This document shows, one piece after another, positions 58,298 through 64,000 of a stretch of DNA of 64,000 nt. Source of the stretch: Bacteroides sp. AN502(2024) (GTDB lineage: Bacteria; Bacteroidota; Bacteroidia; Bacteroidales; Bacteroidaceae); assembly GCF_041227145.1 (NCBI RefSeq), contig NZ_JBGFSP010000011.1, positions 1-64,000 of the forward strand, given 5' to 3'. Every line of letters starts with the position of its first letter. Positions within the stretch are counted from its first letter, which is position 1. The position numbers and the translations under genes are program-made. Below the pieces are notes generated by a model that saw only the letters and a program-made list of their open reading frames with translations, did not search any database and was not told the DNA's origin.

Positions 58298-60874
58298 TTA
58301 GAATACCATTAATACCATGAAACGAATACCGTTTTTGTTGATACCCGGATTGTCACGGTAAGTGAAACGATGTACATATTCAATGTGCAGCAACTTGAAA
58401 ATGTTGTAGATACCTACACTTCCTTCGATATACGGCACTTTCGGGTCCATTACGAAACTGGTGAACTTACCGTCGCGTGTCGGGAAACGGAACAGATCGG
58501 GATTGTTGCTCTTAAACGGATTATTCTTATCCGTCAATGTTCCCCACAAAGCACGGAAACGGAACATTTCCCTCCATTTCAAGCTCTTGATGAGAGGAAT
58601 ACGGTTGAATAGTTTTCCATTCATATCATAAGATAGTGATAGGGAAGCGTAACGGTCGTTCAGGAATTCCATGTTATTAATCAAGTTGAACGTTTCGCGC
58701 TGGGTGATGTAGGATAAATTAGCTTCCGGCAAGATCAGCAATGGGAAAGGAACCGTGTTCCATTCAGCGCCTGCTTTCAAGCTGCAATCAATCTTTCCCC
58801 AGGAAGAGGGAAGCCAGAAACGTTTCCACACACTTGCTTCCGTACGGTTAAAACTGTAATCTCCGCCTAGTACTCCTTTGAAACCCATGGCATGAGTCAA
58901 CGTAAAGATAGGGGCATCCAGGGATACGGGTACGCGGCGTTGTTTGGAGTTGACAAATGATTCGCCCGGAGCATAACGCAGCGTCAAGCTTGCTTCCGAA
59001 GTCGTGATATCATGTACACGGGTTTGTGCGGCATCATTACGCAGATATTCCAGTTTGCCGGCAGGCTCGTCGTTACGGTGGCGCAGCATGGCTTTCACTC
59101 CGAATCCTGTCAGTGTTTCGAGCTCATAATTAATGGTGGCGTCGCGCATGTATGACATTTGGTCTACTGTGGTTGTTTTTACTGACAGGAAGATGTTATC
59201 TTTATCCGTGAACAGGAATTTATCCATCGGAGACATTACGTCATAGCTGTACGTAGCCGAAAGATAATGTTTCGGGAATTCCCAAACTACATAATCGCGT
59301 TTGTTGAATGAATAAGTCACCGTACCGCTATATTTCCACCGTTCGTCTTTCAGGCCGTAAGCCCCATATCCCTTCAAGAACCAGTGCTTGTTGAAATGAG
59401 CCGTTGTCATGCCGCTCAGCCGGAAACGTGTACCATCAATGTAGTTGCTTGAAATCATGGTGTTGATAGGGCCGATATCCACTTTGCTCGGATGGCCCTT
59501 ACTTCCTGTTTCCACAAAGTTTTCGATCAGCGCTTTCGCTCCAAAGATGATGTACTTGAATCCCGGTATCTGTTCGAGGCGGTTGACGAATACATCCATC
59601 GAGCTTTCTTTCTTTGTCAGCGGTACTTGACGGACATTTGCCCAATACTCATCGCTTTTCGAAAGCATATCCGCTTCTTTGATCACGCTGCCTTTCAACC
59701 GGAACAGGCGTTGTTCGATAGGGTCGAACTTATAATTACTATATTTCGTGGTTCGTTCCACCTGCAGTCCACTTGCTGTCTTGTTGGAGTTCCAGGACAA
59801 GTCTACAGTCATGTCATCATCCGCCAACACCCAGTTGCCGTTAGGAAGTTGTTCATATTGTTGGACGATGTCCATGCGGTTGACGAAGTTTACACCTGTC
59901 TTTTTAGGCAGGTTCATCGTGCATTTCTGAACGGCATAAGTAGAGTCGTTCAATACGTAAAGATGTCCGGTGAATCCGAAATCCTGCGAGTTTTGCGGAA
60001 CAAATGTGAGGTGTATACATTCGCGTTTGTTCACCATCAACGTGTCCATCAGATAATATTTATAGAATGAGATGGCATTATTACCGATAGGGCTCACGAA
60101 GCGCTGTTGGAGCAATCGGATCTCATCGTCGTAGATATTGATATCAGCAAATACGTCTTTCAGTACAGTGCCGAGCATCTCTCCTGTGGAGAAGAATTCT
60201 TCTATACCATTGGAATTCTTGCCTTTGATGATCGTTTTCTTGTTTTCGGGATTTTTGCGATAGATGGTTTGTGAAGCCGTCTCCTGTACGGAAATCGGTA
60301 GAATCAATTTATGGGTTGTTTCCGACACTTCCACCCGATCTTTTAGGAATGAATATTTCTTGTAGATTCCCTTTTCCAGTTTTTCCGGCGTGAGGTCGTT
60401 GATAGACATCTTCATTTTCTCGTACTTGTCGTACTGATAGTATTCATTCACTTCAAGGACTTGTGCCCTTTTGTGTTCGATTACTTTCTTCATGAATTCG
60501 ACTGCCGGGTTGTTTTTACGGGAGTATTTCTCCTTTTGAGGTTTCACGACAATTTCATTCAGGACCACATTATCCGGAGCCAGCTTAACGTTTACCGTCT
60601 GATTATTGGAACCGACCCGAACCGTTTGACTGATATAACCTACAGCGGAAAACACAAGAGTTCCTCCGTTTCTTCGGGCATCAAGGCTATATTCTCCGTT
60701 AATATTGGTGATGGTACCCATATCCCTCTTTTCCTGATAGAAAACAGAGATATACATCAATGGCTCGTGGGTAACAGAATCAGTGACTACCCCTTTTATT
60801 TGCTGCGCAAAAGCATTTGAAGCAGCCAATACGAGTAAGAACAGTATAAATATTTTGCTATATCGTTGTTTCAT
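58298..60874 (-). CDS. DUF5686 outer-membrane protein with carboxypeptidase-like plug
   Basis: 858 aa from the ATG at 60874, which starts the signal peptide (MKQRYSKIFILFLLVLAASN). A CarboxypepD_reg-like beta-sandwich (IKGVVTDSVTHEPLMYISVF) precedes the DUF5686 region, rich in amphipathic strands toward the C-terminus (RFRALWGTLTDKNNPFKSNN) and ending in a hydrophobic strand MVLMVF, as in outer-membrane barrels. Function unknown but conserved in Bacteroidetes. Confidence 0.92.
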   Translation of the reverse strand: MKQRYSKIFILFLLVLAASNAFAQQIKGVVTDSVTHEPLMYISVFYQEKRDMGTITNINGEYSLDARRNGGTLVFSAVGYISQTVRVGSNNQTVNVKLAPDNVVLNEIVVKPQKEKYSRKNNPAVEFMKKVIEHKRAQVLEVNEYYQYDKYEKMKMSINDLTPEKLEKGIYKKYSFLKDRVEVSETTHKLILPISVQETASQTIYRKNPENKKTIIKGKNSNGIEEFFSTGEMLGTVLKDVFADINIYDDEIRLLQQRFVSPIGNNAISFYKYYLMDTLMVNKRECIHLTFVPQNSQDFGFTGHLYVLNDSTYAVQKCTMNLPKKTGVNFVNRMDIVQQYEQLPNGNWVLADDDMTVDLSWNSNKTASGLQVERTTKYSNYKFDPIEQRLFRLKGSVIKEADMLSKSDEYWANVRQVPLTKKESSMDVFVNRLEQIPGFKYIIFGAKALIENFVETGSKGHPSKVDIGPINTMISSNYIDGTRFRLSGMTTAHFNKHWFLKGYGAYGLKDERWKYSGTVTYSFNKRDYVVWEFPKHYLSATYSYDVMSPMDKFLFTDKDNIFLSVKTTTVDQMSYMRDATINYELETLTGFGVKAMLRHRNDEPAGKLEYLRNDAAQTRVHDITTSEASLTLRYAPGESFVNSKQRRVPVSLDAPIFTLTHAMGFKGVLGGDYSFNRTEASVWKRFWLPSSWGKIDCSLKAGAEWNTVPFPLLILPEANLSYITQRETFNLINNMEFLNDRYASLSLSYDMNGKLFNRIPLIKSLKWREMFRFRALWGTLTDKNNPFKSNNPDLFRFPTRDGKFTSFVMDPKVPYIEGSVGIYNIFKLLHIEYVHRFTYRDNPGINKNGIRFMVLMVF

Positions 60875-61149
60875 AATGTACGTAGTAACGTGCAAAGTTA
60901 ACAAATAACTCTAAGGATAACAGAATATATAACTTTTTTTACCCATCGTTTTTGGTTGTTTACAAGCCTGGGTTGTCTGTCGATGAAAGGGAATAGAGAG
61001 CAATTCACCTTTCGATAAATTGGTTTCCCGCGTAGATCACGATTGTTTCTCTATAGGAAACTGTCGTTCCCCTTACGGGATAAATAAAGTATTCCGGCAT
61101 GAAATGGAAAGTAACGTGCCGGAAGACGAAAGGTATCTCTATAGCAATA
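60875..61149. other. Intergenic region
   Basis: No gene. An 8-bp perfect hairpin TTCCGGCA/TGCCGGAA (61092-61124) lies 25 bases downstream of the wecB-like stop on the minus strand, without a T-run. Confidence 0.4.
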
Positions 61150-62238
61150 CTATTTTTTATCAGTCAATATCTGCACGATACGTTCTGCTGTCCGTCCGTC
61201 CCAACGCTCGGGAAGCTCACCTCGTTTCCATTCACCTTGCATCAGGGTATCCATTACTTTGGCAAGCAGGACGGGGTCTTCCCCGACAAGTTCGTTGGTT
61301 CCCATACGCCATGTCTCCGGATGTTCGGAATATGTGTTAAGCGTGATACATGGAATACCCATAAAGGTCGCTTCTTCGGCCACATTGCCCGAATCCGTAA
61401 TGATTCCTTTCGCCTTGCTTATCAGATAGCCGAAGAACAAGTAATTTTGCGGAGGCATTATGTGGAGGTTCGGAGCTTCGATGCCTGATTCTTTGATGGC
61501 ATTTCGTACGTATGTATGTAGTGGTGCTACGATAGGCATGCCGGCAGATTTTTCAATGATTGTTTTCAGCAGCTGACGCAGATTCTCTTTGTTGTTTAAC
61601 AATACACGGCGGTTGAGGGTGAGCAGGAGATAATTTCCCTCTTGCAGTCCCAGTACGGAGAACCATATCGGTTTGAGCAAACGGTTCCGGTTGTAACGAA
61701 CGGTATCTATGAGAATGTTACCTACATAATATACATTTTCACTTTCCGTTCCTGTTTGGTTCAGATTGCGGTTGGCAACCATGCCGGCAGTAAACAGATA
61801 GTCGGATATTCCGTCTGTAATCATACGGTTGACCTCTTTCGGCATCTTCATGTCGAAAGAACGGGTGCCGGCTACGAGATGCGCTACCTTGATTCCTTGT
61901 TTCTTGGCTACGATGGCACAGCTCATGGTGGCAGTCAGATCGTCTACCACGAGAACCACGTGTGCCGGGTTTTCCGTCAGCTCCTGTTCGAAGGCTATCA
62001 TGATTCCGGCTGTCAAATTCGTTGGATTACTGCTTTCCACTCCCAGATAGACATCGGGAGCTTTCATATCAAGGTCCGAAAAGAGAGAAGCATCCAGACT
62101 TGCATCTTCTTTCTTTCCTGTATATACCAGTCGGTAAGAGATACTTTTACCTTGCATCCGTGCGGCTTCAATAGCGCGTGTGATGGGAGCTATCTTCATA
62201 AAATTGGGGCGTGCCCCCGCAACAATTGTTATTTTCAT
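61150..62238 (-). CDS. wecB: UDP-N-acetylglucosamine 2-epimerase (non-hydrolysing)
   Basis: 362 aa. ITIVAGARPNFMKIAPITRA at the N-terminus and GIITDSGNVAEEATFMGIPC near 270 are the family hallmarks. Converts UDP-GlcNAc to UDP-ManNAc for surface polysaccharide. It stands alone, not in a capsule cluster. Confidence 0.94.
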   Translation of the reverse strand: MKITIVAGARPNFMKIAPITRAIEAARMQGKSISYRLVYTGKKEDASLDASLFSDLDMKAPDVYLGVESSNPTNLTAGIMIAFEQELTENPAHVVLVVDDLTATMSCAIVAKKQGIKVAHLVAGTRSFDMKMPKEVNRMITDGISDYLFTAGMVANRNLNQTGTESENVYYVGNILIDTVRYNRNRLLKPIWFSVLGLQEGNYLLLTLNRRVLLNNKENLRQLLKTIIEKSAGMPIVAPLHTYVRNAIKESGIEAPNLHIMPPQNYLFFGYLISKAKGIITDSGNVAEEATFMGIPCITLNTYSEHPETWRMGTNELVGEDPVLLAKVMDTLMQGEWKRGELPERWDGRTAERIVQILTDKK

Positions 62239-62303
62239 CTTGTTTCTATCTTATTCGGTTTAATTCGTGAAGCAAAAGTACGTTTTCTTACGGAATTTAT
62301 TTG

Positions 62304-62311
62304 TTACTTTG
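62304..62311 (+). promoter_or_regulatory. -7 element of the TRIC-like gene
   Basis: TTACTTTG, one base from TAnnTTTG, 20 bases before the ATG at 62331. Confidence 0.45.
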
Positions 62312-62330
62312 CACACAAAATAACAAATAT

Positions 62331-62954
62331 ATGCCCACATTCGTTCAAATTCTTGATTTTATAGGCACATTTGCCTTTGCTATTAGTGGTATCCGGCTAG
62401 CCTCGGCGAAACGTTTCGACTGGTTCGGAGCTTATGTGGTAGGACTTGCTACGGCTATCGGTGGCGGTACTATCCGTGATGTCCTGCTCGATGTGACACC
62501 GGGATGGATGACCGATCCCATATATCTGATTTGTACGGGACTGGCTTTGTTGTGGGTAATCTGTTTCGGACGTTCGCTCATCCGGCTCAATAATACTTTC
62601 TTTATTTTTGATACTATCGGGCTGGCATTGTTTACCGTAGTAGGGGCAGGCAAGAGTATTGCTTTGGGCTATCCTTTTTGGGTGGCGATTATTATGGGTA
62701 GTATTACAGGAGCAGCCGGTGGGGTGATTCGTGACGTTTTTATCAATGAAATACCTCTTATCTTCCGAAAGGAAATTTATGCAATGGCTTGTGTTGTTGG
62801 CGGTATTGCATACTGGATTTGTGACGTTGCAGGATTGGAATCATACGCCTGTCAGTTGATTGGCGGACTAGCGGTATTCCTAACCCGCATCTTAGCTGTC
62901 AAATACCACATCTGCCTACCTATATTAAAAGGTAGCGAAGAGCTGAAAGAATAA
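62331..62954 (+). CDS. TRIC/UPF0126-family membrane channel
   Basis: 207 aa from the ATG at 62331. Two repeats of three helices each carry the family motif (FDWFGAYVVGLATAIGGGTI, RDVLLD and AIIMGSITGAAGGVIRDVFI). Relatives are trimeric cation channels or, as YicG, proposed glycine transporters. Convergent with the DUF4251 gene, 7 bases apart. Confidence 0.92.
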   Translation: MPTFVQILDFIGTFAFAISGIRLASAKRFDWFGAYVVGLATAIGGGTIRDVLLDVTPGWMTDPIYLICTGLALLWVICFGRSLIRLNNTFFIFDTIGLALFTVVGAGKSIALGYPFWVAIIMGSITGAAGGVIRDVFINEIPLIFRKEIYAMACVVGGIAYWICDVAGLESYACQLIGGLAVFLTRILAVKYHICLPILKGSEELKE

Positions 62955-62961
62955 GAAGGCA

Positions 62962-63459
62962 TTACTTTTCCTCCTTTATATCCAGTTCTCCCAGAAAACT
63001 GATGGACTGGCGGTTTTGCATATTGACATCGATACTTGCCGAACCGTTAGGGAATACTTTGGCCCTGAATTCATACCTGTCTTCAGAATTACGTACGATA
63101 AATTTAACAATGATATTCCCTTTCTTATCTGTTTCCACATTATATTCTTTGAGAATCGCCTTGAAATCAAGTCCGTTACCTCCGCCATAGGGGATGCTAT
63201 AAGCCCGTCCGTAATAAGGTAAATAAGAGATAACCGAATCATTTCTGATTTCCAGTGAGTAGGAAGACATCAAAGGAATAGAGCGTCCGCGCATCGGCAT
63301 GGCAGTGTTGACATCTATCTTGTAGTTTTCCGATTCGATCAGTTTCTTTACCGCTTCTTTTTTCTGTTCCTTCTTTTCCTTTTTACTTTGAGCCGAAAGG
63401 GTAGAGGCGCCTAGCAGTAAAGCCAGTAACAGCATAAATATTTGTTTCTTCGTTTTCAT
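62962..63459 (-). CDS. DUF4251 secreted protein
   Basis: 165 aa, signal peptide MKTKKQIFMLLLALLLGAST ending at LSAQ, a lysine/glutamate-rich spacer (KKEKKEQKKEAVKKLIES), then the DUF4251 beta domain (SYSLEIRNDSVISYLPYYGR, AKVFPNGSASIDVN). Periplasmic; function unknown. Confidence 0.9.
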   Translation of the reverse strand: MKTKKQIFMLLLALLLGASTLSAQSKKEKKEQKKEAVKKLIESENYKIDVNTAMPMRGRSIPLMSSYSLEIRNDSVISYLPYYGRAYSIPYGGGNGLDFKAILKEYNVETDKKGNIIVKFIVRNSEDRYEFRAKVFPNGSASIDVNMQNRQSISFLGELDIKEEK

Positions 63460-63778
63460 ATCAGTGGTATTTAGGTTGATATATATGTATAATGATCAAA
63501 TATACGAAAAGACTGGGATACTTCTGTCACTTTTTATATAAATTAAACAGAAATCTCTGTTATTTATAGGTTTAGCCCTATTGGTGTCTTTTAACCAAAA
63601 GATAGAGGATGTTTTTTCATCCATCATCACCTGAAAACTATCAGAAAGCACCTAAAATCTATTATTTGATAGAATTACCCCTAAAAAATGACGAATTATC
63701 CCCTGTTGGCTACACAAAATAACGCTAAACTTGCAAAGGTTGAGAAAAACGAAATATTAACCATAAAACCAGTAAAGT
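63460..63778. other. Upstream region of the sigma factor gene
   Basis: No gene. TAAACTTG at 63726-63733 (one mismatch to TAnnTTTG) with TTGG 16 bases upstream is the likely promoter of the sigma factor gene, 46 bases before its ATG. Hairpins in the AT-rich left part are weak. Confidence 0.45.
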
Positions 63779-64000
63779 ATGAAGAGTTTAAGTTTCAGAG
63801 AAGAATTAATTGGAGTACAGGAGGAGTTGTTTCGCTTTGCTTATAAATTAACGGCCAACCGTGAAGAAGCAAATGATTTGTTGCAGGAAACATCTTTAAA
63901 AGCATTAGTTAATGAGGAGAAATATGTCTCGGACACAAATTTCAAAGGATGGATGTACACAATTATGCGCAACATCTTTATTAATAACTACCGCAAAATA
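63779..64000 (+). CDS. ECF sigma factor (partial, runs off the window)
   Basis: First 74 codons only. MKSLSFREELIGVQEELFRF then LTANREEANDLLQETSLKAL is sigma region 2 (core binding), and FKGWMYTIMRNIFINNYRKI is the -10-binding helix. It resembles the EcfP-type factors of Bacteroides. The frame is intact to the last base. Confidence 0.93.
   Translation, partial: MKSLSFREELIGVQEELFRFAYKLTANREEANDLLQETSLKALVNEEKYVSDTNFKGWMYTIMRNIFINNYRKI

Overview
The window looks like a chromosomal segment of a gut Bacteroides (Bacteroidales). The signs are TAnnTTTG/TTTG-type promoters, a DUF4492-cydA-cydB cytochrome bd operon, DUF5686 and DUF4251 proteins, a class III fructose bisphosphatase, an EcfP-like ECF sigma factor, and Bacteroides-type insertion sequences. 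I cannot fix the species.

Layout. 1-13.5 kb is mostly core: two near-identical IS4-family copies flank an LRR protein, a CPBP protease and Tex. Then come a Crp/Fnr regulator, tRNA-Glu(CTC), tRNA-Ser(GCT), a small lipoprotein, an AspT-like transporter and Fbp. 13.6-37.3 kb is an accessory block with every gene on the minus strand. 37.8-45.8 kb is a scrap-yard of mobile DNA: an IS3 element bracketed by long inverted repeats, tandem repeats, two integrase remnants, two DUF4143 ATPases and an ISAon1-type IS. 46-52.6 kb is a TolC/HlyD/ABC efflux operon that carries its own LytS/LytTR two-component pair. 52.8-55.8 kb is cytochrome bd. 56-64 kb is core: hydroxyacid dehydrogenase, RarA, DUF5686, WecB, TRIC-like channel, DUF4251 and the start of an ECF sigma factor.

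The part most worth attention is 20.4-37.3 kb, a eukaryotic-like phosphorylation island. It encodes a LytTR regulator, an FHA-transmembrane-zinc ribbon protein, a secreted caspase-like protease, four Hanks-type kinases with different C-terminal modules (Sel1 repeats, FISUMP/DUF1566-like domains, or both), a zinc ribbon-FHA protein, an acidic EF-hand-like protein, and a PP2C phosphatase. The phosphatase is joined through one membrane helix to a transpeptidase-like domain that has lost all three catalytic motifs. A short acidic-threonine motif with a hydrophobic residue at +3, the kind of site FHA domains read, recurs in the kinases, the EF-hand protein and the FHA protein. This suggests one wired circuit: kinases write, FHA proteins read, PP2C erases, and a periplasmic pseudo-enzyme and the kinase C-terminal domains sense. 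Broken kinase starts, Sel1 tails and a copied 5' end of the EF-hand gene show that the array has grown and decayed by recombination.

Downstream of it, on the same strand (13.9-20.2 kb), lie secreted and membrane proteins of unknown function and a DUF1810-ADP-ribosylglycohydrolase fusion. Two small island genes resemble ADP-ribosyltransferase-fold families only weakly. Function is not known from sequence; envelope stress, phage defence or regulated death are all possible.
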